From: Pseudomonas sp. S04
GTDB taxonomy: Bacteria > Pseudomonadota > Gammaproteobacteria > Pseudomonadales > Pseudomonadaceae
Reading direction: 5' to 3'
Length of the DNA: 64,000 nucleotides
Assembly: GCF_009834545.1 (NCBI RefSeq)
Contig: NZ_CP019427.1
Location: forward strand, 4,966,001-5,030,000
Numbering within the stretch: the stretch's first letter is position 1; the number at the start of each line of letters is the position of its first letter. A program made the position numbers and the translations under genes. The notes under the pieces were generated by a model. It was given only the letters and a program-made list of their open reading frames with translations, had not been told where the DNA came from and made no database searches. Shown one piece after another: positions 42,116-55,000 of the stretch.

Positions 42116-43984
42116 TTAAATCCACAACTTCTTGAAGTCACGACCGCCGAAGATCAGGTTGACCATCGCACGAGTAACCATGATGGCCGTGAACATCGAG
42201 GTCAGAACCCCGAGGGACATGGTCACGGCGAAGCCCTTGACCGGACCTGTGCCCATGGCAAACAGAATCCCGCCCACCAGCAAGGTGGTCAGGTTGGCGT
42301 CGAGAATCGCAGTGAATGCGCGCCCGAAACCTTCGTTGATCGCCCGCTGCACCGTCATGCCCGCCGCAATCTCTTCACGAATCCGCGAGAAGATCAGTAC
42401 GTTGGCGTCGACCGCCATACCCATGGTCAAGACAATACCGGCGATGCCTGGCAGGGTCAGGGTTGCACCCAGCAGCGACATCAGGGCCAGCAGCAACACC
42501 ATGTTCACGCCCAGCGCCACGGTGGCGATCAGGCCGAAGAAACGGTAGATGGCCATGATGAACAGCGACACGAACAGCATGCCCCACAGCGACGCATCGA
42601 TACCCTTGGTGATGTTGTCAGCACCCAGGCTTGGACCGATGGTACGTTCTTCAGCGAAGTACATCGGGGCCGCCAGACCACCGGCGCGCAGCAGCAACGC
42701 CAGCTCCGAGGATTCGCCCTGGCCGTTCAGGCCAGTGATGCGGAACTGCGCGCCCAGCGGCGACTGGATAGTCGCCAGGCTGATGATCTTCTTCTCTTCC
42801 TTGAAGGTTTGCACCGCCACGTCTTTCTCGACGCCGTCGACGACCTGCTTGACGTAGGTGGTCACCGGACGTTGCTCGATGAAGATCACCGCCATGCTGC
42901 GACCGACGTTGGAGCGGGTCGCACGGTTCATCAGCTCGCCGCCATGACCGTCCAGGCGAATGTTCACCTCTGGGGTGCCGTGCTCGCCGAAACCGGCCTT
43001 GGCGTCAGTTACCTGGTCGCCAGTGATGATCAGGCCACGCTCGATCTGCGCAGGAGGACGCTTGCCCTCGCGGAATTCGAACATCTCGGAAGTGGCTTTG
43101 GACGCGCCCGGCTCTGCTGCCAGACGGAACTCAAGGTTGGCCGTCTTGCCCAGGATTCGCTTGGCTTCGGCAGTGTCCTGCACGCCTGGCAGTTCAACCA
43201 CGATGCGGTTGGCACCCTGACGCTGAACGATAGGCTCGGCAACACCCAGCTCGTTGACGCGGTTACGTACCGTGGTCAAGTTCTGCTTGATGGAGTACTC
43301 ACGGATTTCCGCCAGCTTGGCCGGGGTCATCGCCAGACGCAGTACCGGCTGACCATTGAGGTCGGCGGGAACAATGTCGAAATCGCTGAAGCTCTTGCGG
43401 ATCAGTGCACGGGCCTGTTCGCGGGCTGCTTCATCAGTGAAGCCCAGCTGGATGGCACCGTTGAGTTGCGGCAGGCTGCGATAGCGCAGGCGCTCTTTGC
43501 GCAACAGGCTCTTGACGTCGCCTTCGTAGACTTTCATGCGGGCGTCGATGGCTTTGTCCATGTCCACTTCCAGGAGGAAGTGCACACCACCGGACAAGTC
43601 CAGACCCAGCTTCATCGGGTGCGCGCCGAGGCTGCGCAGCCATTGCGGGGTAGTTTGTGCCAGGTTCAGTGCAACGACATAGTCATCACCCAAGGCCTTG
43701 CGCACGACGTCCTTGGCCGGAAGCTGGTCTTCCTGCTTGGTCAGGCGAATCAGGCCGCCCTTGCCGTTGGCTGCCAGCGTGGCTGCCTTGACGGTGATCC
43801 CGGACTCGTTGAGCGCTTTGCTCACACGATCCAGATCCGCCTGATTGACCTGCAGCGCAGTGCTTGCACCGCTGACCTGAATGGCCGGGTCATCAGGGTA
43901 AAGATTGGGAGCGGAATAAACCAGACCGATCGCCAGCACCGCCAGGATCAGTACGTATTTCCACAGAGGGTATTTGTTCAGCAT
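42116..43984 (-). CDS. secD: Protein translocase subunit SecD
   Basis: 622 residues from the ATG at 43984. First membrane helix, then the large periplasmic P1 and P4 domains (LGLDLSGGVHFLLEVDMD; RIVVELPGVQDTAEAKRILG), then five membrane helices with GMAVDANVLIFSRIREE. Partner of SecF. Confidence 0.97.
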   Translation of the reverse strand: MLNKYPLWKYVLILAVLAIGLVYSAPNLYPDDPAIQVSGASTALQVNQADLDRVSKALNESGITVKAATLAANGKGGLIRLTKQEDQLPAKDVVRKALGDDYVVALNLAQTTPQWLRSLGAHPMKLGLDLSGGVHFLLEVDMDKAIDARMKVYEGDVKSLLRKERLRYRSLPQLNGAIQLGFTDEAAREQARALIRKSFSDFDIVPADLNGQPVLRLAMTPAKLAEIREYSIKQNLTTVRNRVNELGVAEPIVQRQGANRIVVELPGVQDTAEAKRILGKTANLEFRLAAEPGASKATSEMFEFREGKRPPAQIERGLIITGDQVTDAKAGFGEHGTPEVNIRLDGHGGELMNRATRSNVGRSMAVIFIEQRPVTTYVKQVVDGVEKDVAVQTFKEEKKIISLATIQSPLGAQFRITGLNGQGESSELALLLRAGGLAAPMYFAEERTIGPSLGADNITKGIDASLWGMLFVSLFIMAIYRFFGLIATVALGVNMVLLLALMSLLGATLTLPGIAGIVLTMGMAVDANVLIFSRIREEIAAGMTVQRAINEGFGRAFTAILDANLTTLLVGGILFAMGTGPVKGFAVTMSLGVLTSMFTAIMVTRAMVNLIFGGRDFKKLWI

Positions 43985-44046
43985 CACGCCGCCCGCTTAT
44001 GACGCGGGGCGCCTTGCGCGCCCCGTCGATTGGTAGAAGATGAAAC

Positions 44047-44382
44047 TCAGATCGCTTTCAGCGTGCCTTTTGGCAGCGTGGCAGCGATGGCGCCTTTCTG
44101 GAACTTCAGCTCTACCGAGTCAGAAACTTCGAGAACCACGAAATCATCCGCTACTTTGGTGATCTTGCCGGCGATGCCGCCAGAGGTCACAACTTCATCA
44201 CCTTTTTGCAAGTTGCTCAGCAGGTTCTTCTGCTCTTTGGCGCGTTTGGCCTGTGGACGCCAGATCATCAGGTAGAAGATGACCAGGAAACCGACCAGGA
44301 AAATCCACTCAAAGCCAGTGCCAGCAGGGCCGGCAGCAGGTGCAGCGGCGTCTGCCATCGCATTCGAGATAAAAAAGCTCAT
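44047..44382 (-). CDS. yajC: Sec translocon accessory protein YajC
   Basis: 111 residues with one membrane helix (FEWIFLVGFLVIFYLMIWRPQ) and a small cytoplasmic domain (LQKGDEVVTSGGIAGKI). Forms SecDF-YajC. The N-terminal AAAPAAGPAG stretch is low complexity. Confidence 0.96.
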   Translation of the reverse strand: MSFFISNAMADAAAPAAGPAGTGFEWIFLVGFLVIFYLMIWRPQAKRAKEQKNLLSNLQKGDEVVTSGGIAGKITKVADDFVVLEVSDSVELKFQKGAIAATLPKGTLKAI

Positions 44383-44426
44383 TTAGCACTCCAGTTGCAG
44401 AATTAGTGTCTTAAACGTTTTAAAAC

Positions 44427-46606
<2,180 letters not shown>

Positions 46607-46671
46607 GATGGGGTTCGTCTAGCAGGGCCGGGAAGTCTAGCGGAAATATCAAAAATTCTCCATGTACCTGA

Positions 46672-46700
46672 TTGACCGACGGTTATCTCCTCTCTATACT
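46672..46700 (+). promoter_or_regulatory. Sigma-70 promoter of tRNA-Leu
   Basis: TTGACC (46672-46677) and TATACT (46695-46700), 17-base spacing, followed by a GCCGCC discriminator, 14 bases before the tRNA. Confidence 0.88.
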
Positions 46701-46713
46701 TCGCCGCCATTGA

Positions 46714-46798
46714 GCCCTGATGGCGGAATTGGTAGACGCGGCGGATTCAAAATCCGTTTTCGAAAGGAGTGGGAGTTCGAGTCTCCCTCGGGGCACCA
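46714..46798 (+). tRNA. tRNA-Leu (anticodon CAA)
   Basis: 85 nt including encoded CCA. Acceptor stem GCCCTGA / TCGGGGC. D-loop GGAATTGGTAGACGC. Anticodon stem GCGGA/TCCGT around loop TTCAAAA (CAA). A long class II variable arm (TTTTCGAAAGGAGT) and T-loop GTTCGAGTC. Its 3' end is the left attachment repeat of the island. Confidence 0.96.
46780..46798 (+). repeat. Left attachment repeat (tRNA-Leu 3' end)
   Basis: AGTCTCCCTCGGGGCACCA, the last 19 bases of the tRNA gene. Confidence 0.75.
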
Positions 46799-46807
46799 AA
46801 ATTAAGA

Positions 46808-46832
46808 AAGGTCTTGCTTAGCAAGGCCTTTT
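46808..46832 (+). terminator. Terminator after tRNA-Leu
   Basis: Ten-base stem AAGGTCTTGC / GCAAGGCCTT with a three-base loop and eight T. Lies inside the island's left end, so it replaced the original downstream terminator. Confidence 0.85.
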
Positions 46833-46862
46833 TTTTCGCCTACAGAAAAGCCACCCCACCCC

Positions 46863-46890
46863 TGTGGGAGCTGGCTTGCCAGCGATGCTT
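46863..46890. repeat. Single REP-like unit cut by the IS66 end
   Basis: CTGTGGGAGCTGGCTTGCCAGCGATG, immediately left of the IS66 inverted repeat. It lacks its inverted partner. Confidence 0.65.
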
Positions 46891-46936
46891 TGTAAGCGCT
46901 CCATGAACCCCACCTATTCAAAAATAGGCGGTGCGC

Positions 46937-48469
46937 TTAGCGGTGCGATGCGAACGAGCAGTTCCAAGGCAGTAAGGCTTCGTAATCTTCAACCGAAGTT
47001 GCCTGTGGCAGGCGTTCAAGTGCGTGGCGCAACCACGCATAGGGCTCTTGGCCGTTGGCTTTAGCCGTCTCGACCAGGCTGTAAAGTTGAGCGCTGGCCA
47101 TCGCGCCTTTGGGCGTGTCGCTGAACAGCCAATTCTTGCGCCCGATAACGAAGGGCCGGATCGCACGCTCGGCCGCATTGTTGTCGATCGGCAAGTAACC
47201 GGCTTCGGTGTAGCGCACCAACTTGATCCAGTTGCTGGCCAGGTAGCTGATGGCTTTGCCCAGTGCATTTTGCGCCGTCACTTGTGGCTGGGTTTTCTCC
47301 AGCCATGTGTGCAACTGCGCCAACACCGGCAGGCTGTTTTGCTGTCGGCTCTCGTGGCGATATTCATCGCCGACTTCTTTCAAATCTCGCTCGATACCGT
47401 ACAGCTTGTTGATCAGATTCAGGGCGATATCGGCACGTCCGGTTTTGCCTTTAGGCTGCACTTTTTGCGCCTCGACAAACTTGCGCCGCGCATGTGCCCA
47501 ACAGCCTAAACGGTCAACACCGGATTGCGCCCCCAAGGCGTTATAACCAGCGTAATCATCGGTCATCAGGTAGCCGCGATAACCTTCGAGCAGGCGCGAC
47601 GGAACCTCCTGCGCCCGGCTGGTCGAGTAGTCAAATAAGATAACGGGTTGATCCGGCGGCCCGCCGGTTTGCATCCACATCCAGGATTGGCTGGTGGGCT
47701 CTCGATCTGGCTCTTTCAGCACCTGTACACGCGTTTCGTCGCAGTGGATGACGCGGCTTTCCAGTAGCCGGTCGCGCATCAAATTCAGCAACGGCTGCAA
47801 GTGTTCACCGCACTGGATAACCCATCGAGCCAAGGTCTGGCGTGGGATATCGATACCGTGGCGGCCCAGCACTTTTTCGAAGCGGTGAAGCGGTAAGCCG
47901 TCGACGTATTTGGTCGTCAGCAGCATCGCCAGGACACTCGGGCTGGCCATGCTTTTTTCAATCAGTTGAGCGGGCTTGTCCGCTGTAACCGGTGCGGTTT
48001 CGCAATCGCGGCAACCGTAGATCTTGCGCACATGTTTGATCACGCGGATTTGCATCGGCACGATCTCAAGCTGCTCGCTGATTTCCTCGCCAATGGTGTG
48101 TTTACGGCAACCGCAGGCGCAGATCAGTTCGTGCTCGGGCAGTTCGTGGATGACTTCAATGCGCGGAAGATCGGCGGGCAGAGGCTGGCGTTTACCGCGA
48201 TGTTTGGTCGGAGCTACGACCTCTTCTTCCACCGTTTCGTCGACAGACTCGGCCACGCTTTCAGCTTCGTTGAACAAGGCCATTTGCGGGGTCGCGGGAT
48301 CGGCTGTTTGCTCTGACTTGCGCCCGAAAAGGCGCTGACGCAACAGCGCGTTTTCTTCTTCGAGATGAACGATTTTGCTCTTATCCGACTCGCGCTCACT
48401 CAGCATTTGCTCAAGCAGTCGCTTGAGCAAAACAGGGTCGTCAGGAAGGTCTTTGGGCATGGAAATCAT
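46937..48469 (-). CDS. tnpC: IS66 transposase TnpC
   Basis: 510 residues. A coiled N-terminus with a leucine-rich region ([19 protein letters not shown]) is followed by a zinc-binding stretch ([23 protein letters not shown]). The DDE catalytic domain has Asp in [10 protein letters not shown], Asp in MTDDYAGYN, and Glu in [18 protein letters not shown]. It appears complete. Lies 18 bases after tnpB. Confidence 0.95.
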   Translation of the reverse strand: MISMPKDLPDDPVLLKRLLEQMLSERESDKSKIVHLEEENALLRQRLFGRKSEQTADPATPQMALFNEAESVAESVDETVEEEVVAPTKHRGKRQPLPADLPRIEVIHELPEHELICACGCRKHTIGEEISEQLEIVPMQIRVIKHVRKIYGCRDCETAPVTADKPAQLIEKSMASPSVLAMLLTTKYVDGLPLHRFEKVLGRHGIDIPRQTLARWVIQCGEHLQPLLNLMRDRLLESRVIHCDETRVQVLKEPDREPTSQSWMWMQTGGPPDQPVILFDYSTSRAQEVPSRLLEGYRGYLMTDDYAGYNALGAQSGVDRLGCWAHARRKFVEAQKVQPKGKTGRADIALNLINKLYGIERDLKEVGDEYRHESRQQNSLPVLAQLHTWLEKTQPQVTAQNALGKAISYLASNWIKLVRYTEAGYLPIDNNAAERAIRPFVIGRKNWLFSDTPKGAMASAQLYSLVETAKANGQEPYAWLRHALERLPQATSVEDYEALLPWNCSFASHR

Positions 48470-48487
48470 GCCCTGGATTATACCGAA

Positions 48488-48847
48488 TCAAGCGACGAAT
48501 CGAGGCGTCAAAACTTGATGCGGACGGTTGCGCCACAAATCAAAACCGTCCAGTAACCAGTTGAGTTCTTGAACCGTCAGTACGATGGCTTCATCCGAAC
48601 AATCCGGCGATGTTTTGAAGCGCTCGGATTCCAGCCGCTTTAGCCAAAGGCAAAAGCCGTTGCGCTCCCAATACAAAATCTTCACTCGGTTGCGAGGCTT
48701 GTTGAGGAACACGAAAAGCACCGGGTCAAACACCGCGACCTTGATGTCCAGTTCGACCAGAGCGGCGAGGCCGTCGATGGATTTTCGGAAGTCGACGGGC
48801 TTGGGGTAGAGATAGACTTTTTCGACTTTTGCGTCGGGACGCATCAT
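48488..48847 (-). CDS. tnpB: IS66 accessory protein TnpB (IS66 Orf2)
   Basis: 119 residues from the ATG at 48847 (MMRPDAKVEKVYLYPKPVDF). The family signature DFRKSIDGLAALV and WERNGFCLWLKRLE is complete. Needed with TnpC for IS66 transposition. A longer frame starts at 48880. Confidence 0.95.
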   Translation of the reverse strand: MMRPDAKVEKVYLYPKPVDFRKSIDGLAALVELDIKVAVFDPVLFVFLNKPRNRVKILYWERNGFCLWLKRLESERFKTSPDCSDEAIVLTVQELNWLLDGFDLWRNRPHQVLTPRFVA

Positions 48848-48919
48848 GAGGTGCTGGCTCCGGAAAGGAATCGGGAGCACAGCATCGGGGATCAGGTGGT
48901 GAGTTTGAATGTGGGGTTT

Positions 48920-49018
48920 ATGGAGCGCTTACCTAAGACTCAGCAGCACCCACATTTGCTAGAGCCTGAGCTGGCTGAATTCCTCCAAGCGCTCAGAAAC
49001 ACACCACTCGCAGCCTAA
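48920..49018 (+). pseudogene. Fragment of a P4-type tyrosine recombinase (integrase)
   Basis: Frame of 32 codons reading out of the IS66 end. PKTQQHPHLLEPELAEFLQA resembles the segment of P4-family integrases that begins the catalytic domain (pattern HPxLxxxELxxFLxxL). The N-terminal half is missing at the IS boundary, and a stop followed by a terminator removes the catalytic Arg-His-Arg-Tyr part. Its place just downstream of the tRNA and its orientation are those expected of an island integrase. Similarity is judged by eye and is moderate. Confidence 0.45.
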
Positions 49019-49021
49019 CCC

Positions 49022-49050
49022 AAAACAGCCCGCGCTCGCGGGCTGTTTAT
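49022..49050. terminator. Symmetrical hairpin terminator at the 3' end of the RT gene
   Basis: AAACAGCCCGCG / CGCGGGCTGTTT stem followed by TTTATAT on plus and by TTTTGGG on minus. It lies 28 bases past the stop of the large minus-strand gene. Confidence 0.75.
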
Positions 49051-49077
49051 ATATCAATTGCAAGGTCTCACAGACAC

Positions 49078-52000
49078 TCAATCTTCGGGGGCCTTCCATG
49101 GGTGGACAGCGATTGATGGAAGTTCCTGATGCTCCGTCAACGTTAAACTCACATCAATCCAGTCATAAAAAGCAGGCGCGGCGAATAGCCCAAGAGAGCC
49201 TTTGGGTGCGTTCGGTTGCATATCACCATTGTTATGATGGGCCTTTGCGCGAGACAAAAGCGGACTAGCATCGGGAAACTTCCGCCACAGGTCACCAAGA
49301 TTTGTCTCATCAAGCGTGTCTTTGGATCGCCCAACCGTCTTCCAGAATTCACCCTCGTCTTGCGGACGTTTTTTGCTTTTTTCTTTTGAAGCAAGAACGT
49401 TTTCAGGTAGGGAGATGGAAAGTGCTTTAAGTAAATTCGATTGCGTACGCTCCCAGTCAATGGACTCGACCAAAGGTAAATAAGCTACAAGCTGAAGTGG
49501 AGACGGCATCGTCTGAGCACGAGGTTTACCTTCGAGCATATTATGCGGATCCACGTCTGCAATCACCAATGCTTGATCATTTTTACTTAAAGCATCATCT
49601 CTATTATTGTAATAAATCCCCTTAGACCATCCGTGATAAGGAGTTATCTTGGCAAGATAGCCCATTGTAGTCTCTTCAGACTTCCAACTTCCCTGCCCGA
49701 TAAAACAGCTCCCCCCTACCAGCGTTTTACTATCTATACTATTGCAGAATACCGTTGTTGTACCCGCAGCCAAAAATCCGGACTGTCCAGCGAACCAATA
49801 GTCGGCAGAACGCGATGTGGCTGCAGGTACCGCGAGAATTGATCTTCGTGCCTCAGCCCCATTACCAGTGATAGAGAGCTTCTCGGACAATGCCTTAAGA
49901 TCGCTAAAAACCTCATCAATTTCCGCTGGCCGACCAAATCTACGCCACATTGCCTTAAGATCCTCCCCCATTTGAATGTAATTAGCCGGACTAGAGACCA
50001 AGAAAGCCTCAGAGCAAATTAATTCCAAAAGATATTTGAGAGGAAGCTTTGCCTCTGTGAAAAGATGAGTAATAACATCGGCCGATGGTTCGAATCCGAT
50101 AACACTTTCTAATTTACTTGCGAGTTCCCCAGGATTAAACAACGGCTTCAAAGGTAATACAGAGGGTCGAAAAAACTCTTCTAATGCGATAGAACGATAT
50201 TTTTTATTTCTCGAAAACTCCAGAACATGCCCCCGCTGTAACGCATCATAATCTTTATCGGAACCCAATTTTTTCTTCTGCAGGGAAGCAAGAAATACTT
50301 TCGACGCTGACTTAGGCAACGGCCAAAGCAAAGTCAGTGGAGCAGACAAGTGATTTTCATCAGCTTTATCACATATATTCATATACGTCCCAGCCAAAAC
50401 CGAAACACCTTTATTTATGATATACGTTTTCAACCACTCAACTGTTTCACGTCTTACGGAATATTCAGGAAGAACAAGCAAGTCGACCCCGAAATTTTGA
50501 CATGTATCCACGACACGCTTCAGAATCGAGCGACGGCGGTGTTCTGACCAACTAGGCAGAAATTCTAATTTTGTCCACATATGTGCGGTATCGTGCCTTT
50601 CTGCGGCATTTAGCAATCGCCCATATTTCGAGTCAGCATTAACCTTTAGATTTAAGGAAATACCCTCATTGACCTTTGAACCAAAAGGCCAATGTGTCGG
50701 GCAAGCCTCAACGAAAGGGTGCTGATACGTCAAATCAAAATCAGCCTGAAGCAATGCAATACGAACCAGCCCTCTGGGTTTGCAAGCTTCACCGCGCCGA
50801 GTCCACTGCTCTGCCTGCTGTTTTCTGAATGCATTAGCGTCGCGGCCCAAATCATGCTCAACCACGGTTCCCACTGGAATATCAGCGTTGCTGGAGGGTG
50901 AATATTGAAACTCTGATAAGGCATCTTCAACCAAACCACCTACTGCACCTTCCTCATCACCGTGAGCACTAATAGTTGACATGGAAGCTCGTGGCAAGGA
51001 AAAAGCAGACGGCGAATTGATCCCGACAGACCCAATTATAGAATCTGCATGAAACTCATAGTTCTCCTCCCTTATCGCTGGTACCGAGCCACTTGCATTT
51101 TCTTCCTCTGCCATTTCAACCTGGGGAGAAGCATTAATACCTGGCTTAATAATAGCGATCGAAGCAAATGGCTCACCAAGCGCGGAGACAGATAAAAGCT
51201 TGCCGCTCTCGCGATCAAAAATCTCTGACCAAACTCGCAAAAATCGCCCATCGTGAGTTATTTCTTCAATATGCTTAGAGAATCGGGGAAACTGGGAAAT
51301 CATCCACGGAGTGACATCCCTGACTCCGTTTCTTGAATCGGTGAAGCGCTTTGTCTGAGGGTTATAACCATAAGACTTCTCAATTACTGTTATTGACTCA
51401 AAACCAAGCTCTTCATCTATCCTTCTAACCAGCAACACAACAGACTCTAATAGCTCTAGACTGAGCAACCCCAAACAATGATCACTCAACACTTCAAATG
51501 GCCACTCGAGAAAGGAGTCGGTCTCACTATCATGATAATCAATTGAAGCTAGTGCCTTAGCAATTATCCCTAATTGCTCATATAGGGAGTCAGATAGTCG
51601 TTCTAAATTATCTTGAACCAATCGATGCCCAAGGTGTTGTACTACCCTACGACATTGTTCAATCAATAAGACCCTGCTGTTTGATTGGACAGCATTGTCA
51701 GAGACTGCTTTTTCCTCCAAGGAATGAGGCGGAGCTGAAGGGATACCCCAAGCCTCTGGAAAATCAAAACTCTCATATCGTTCAAATGCCCCATGGCTTC
51801 GTAGAGAAGCGATCAGCCCTTCAAAAGCTACGTTAATACCTGTGCTGATAACACCTGCACGCAGTGCCTTCCATGATGGAATTTCAGAGATCGAGGATTC
51901 GGCTGAAACAGAAAACAGCCGTTTAGAAAAACACAGTAAACCAAAGAGATCACGCCTTACACCGGTACTCTCTTCATCACTTATTGCAAGCACTTGACTG

Positions 52001-55000
52001 ACTGATAGAGGTAAGCGCCCTAGAACCTTATTTGCTAACAACACCAGAAATGACGCGGCATCACTGCATTTCCAACTCTCGCGAAATGCCAGGTACATGC
52101 CTGCCGACTCGGCTTCCGAGGCGAGGACATAAAGAATGGGATCTAGAGAATCTTCTACTTGCTCTGGAAATGTTTCTAACAATCGAAGAGAGCGATTGAC
52201 AGTGGCAGGCAATAAACCATCATCACTTCTTCTTTTGCTTATTTGGGAGTCAGCATACGCTCCTCGAAGTTTACGAAGTTGCGCCCGGAGAACGTATCGA
52301 GCAGGGTTTGTTAGTGCTACAGCGTCGAGTGTAACATCCGATTCTGCATCGCCAAATTTGGAGACATCATCATAAAGTCCCAAATAATCTGAAATCGCAA
52401 CGCCGACCCTCCAAAGACTTGCCTCATAGATAGGCACTTCAGCCGTCCGCAAAGCTCTTCCACCATCACGTACAAAAGCTCTGTTACCGAGCTCATCTCG
52501 TGATACTCCCTCCGCGACTAGGTAATACATCTGCTTATTTAGATCAGTTGCAATGTAGGGCCACGCAGGAACAAGTTCTTTGCCCTCATTATTCTCAGAA
52601 TAGGAAACGACCACTTGTGCAACTGATCTGAACAATTTCGCAGCAAGCTTCAAAGTCTCGGTGGACACATTGATGTTTACTGGTAGGACCCGCTCTCGCA
52701 GATTAATATAATCGTCCGCTGGCAAATCGCTCCGAAGCCGAATCAGAGAGCCTGTTAGTGGTACAGACGTCCACTCAGTATTCATTAACCGGACAATGCT
52801 ACCATTATCTGCACCGATAAAGGCCGGAGTGGCGTCCATAGCAGAAAAATCGAGAGCTTCGATTGCATCTACCAATACCGTTCCATCTTCGCTTGCAACG
52901 CTTCCTAGACATGACAAAAGACGGTGCGTTTTAATACCTGGCAGCGGTGGAAGTATTAGCCGATTCACAACATTAGTTGATGTGGTGTTCCATATGAGGT
53001 GATTACGTCGACTTAAGCAAACTGGCAGCTGCTCTTTCGGAACAATGCTAACAATGGTTTGCAAGGCAATATTTATCGCCGCCGCTTGACTTCCATCATT
53101 TAAAAACGTTGAGCGAATATCGTCTCCCGGTAGTAATGCAATAAACACATCGGCGGCAAAACCTGAAATTGTGCCCTTCCGCACATGATCTTCAGTTGGG
53201 GCGACAAAAGGAGTTAGTGGATCTTCTGTGGATTGGTCTGAATCTGAAAGCAATGCTACTGCTTCATGCATCCACTCAAATGGTTGCCAGACTTGTACCA
53301 GCTTAGAACGTTCTACGTGTAGATGTGCTTCTGAGCTTTTATGCACTCCCAGAAGCCGCGCTGCTTTCCAGCGTACAAGCTCCAAACGCACATCCAGTTG
53401 ATGCTGAGGACCTGGTGTTGAATTAAACACATAAGCTTCGAATGCCGTACTTAAAACTAGATCAGCAAGCCATGCTATACGACGTCGTCTTAGTGCGTTC
53501 TCTTCAGCGGAAAGTTCAGCAATATCGCGAGTCTGCTTGTCAATTAAATGCTCGAGGCCTTCGAGCGCAAACAAAACAGGTGATTCCCACTCATTTTCCT
53601 CAGGTCGAAGGCTCCAAGCTGCGTCGTGCACGCAGTTATCCCAAGTTTCTAGATATTGTGACAAAACCTCAGCAGCCTCAATACTCCCAAGATGTTCTAC
53701 AGCAATTGAGTACCAAATTAATCTCGCAGCCTTGGGAAGCTCTGATGCACGAAGGTCTGGCGCCTGAAACGCAGTTTTAACAGTTTGCAAGAGTGTTGAT
53801 TTAGATGCCTTGTATAGTTCTACGTTATGCAGTAACTGCAAAGCTGACTGACGATCAGTTGCTGGTGCCGCAGACCAAAAATCCCAACCTGACTCACCAT
53901 CACCGACTAATGGCGGTTCCCATGCTGGCCCATAGGCAGCTAGAGCTCTTCCTTGATTAATATATGAAGCAAAGTCCTCGGCGCTCATCGCCGGAATTTC
54001 GTCAGCCTTCGCAAGGAGCGTCAGTTCAAGCTTACGGGCACATCGATCGACAGCCTCCCTCAAGTTGGCCAAAGTCTCCGGATCATCTGCGAGTAGCACG
54101 ATATCATCCACATATCGAGCATAACCAACACGCTTGGAATCAACATTCAGCGCGGACATGAGGCGATGAGCTTCTTCATCGATAGGAAACAAAGCTACTG
54201 AACCAATCCAGGCAGATAATACGGGACCCTGTGGAATCCCCATTAAAGGATTAGTCTCTTCCCTAAGCCCCGTATCAGGCCTTGCGTAATTTACACCAAA
54301 TAGATGCTCGTCAAGCCGATCAAGAACAAAAGCTGCTTTCGCAGCGGCATTTGGGTTTTGCGTATCAAATTGAAGTAGCTCTGCGAACTCTGGAGTATTA
54401 TCAGAAACCGATGATATTGCAGATTGAAGCGGTGCTAGCAATCGATCGCGAACGACATATCGCCGAAGCCGATCATAATACCGTTTTACATCTAACCTTA
54501 TTGAGTAAACATATCCAATATCTGTGGCCTGCTTGGTTAAGGAGGCCATAAAATCACGCCAACACTCAGCGTACGGGCGATACATCCCCTGATCTGTTGC
54601 AGGCTGACGCCCTTCAAGTACATCCATGTCGATCTGATAGGCGAAACTGAGAGTCTGCGAAGTTATTGCCTCGCCATTTCCGTCACCTTTGATATCGAAG
54701 CCCGTAGTAACTGTTCTGCGACTCTCTCGATAGTAGCGTACCGCAGGTATTCTTCTGCTAAACGGGAAATCAGTAAAACCTTCATGATCCCATCGCTCAG
54801 TAAGAATCTCGTTCAGTAAATATTGTTGAACAATCAAGTCCTCAGGGAGAGGCATAATCTTCAACCTGAACTCTGAACCACCAAAAGAGCGAGGCACCCA
54901 GACCGCATTGTAGGGACCGATCGGCCCACTGACTCGTATGCTTTTCAAGCGATCCGTCAACAATGTATTGAACGCTGTTGCGGCAATATCTAAGCGTTCC

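Larger units (their letters stand above)
46892..48932 (-). mobile_element. IS66-family insertion sequence
   Basis: 2041 bp flanked by imperfect inverted repeats: GTAAGCGCTCCATGAACCCC at the left and the complement of GTAAGCGCTCCATAAACCCC at the right. Contains tnpC and tnpB but no tnpA. The adjoining 8 bases (GATGCTTT left, CTAAGACT right) do not form the 8-bp target duplication expected of IS66. Confidence 0.9.
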
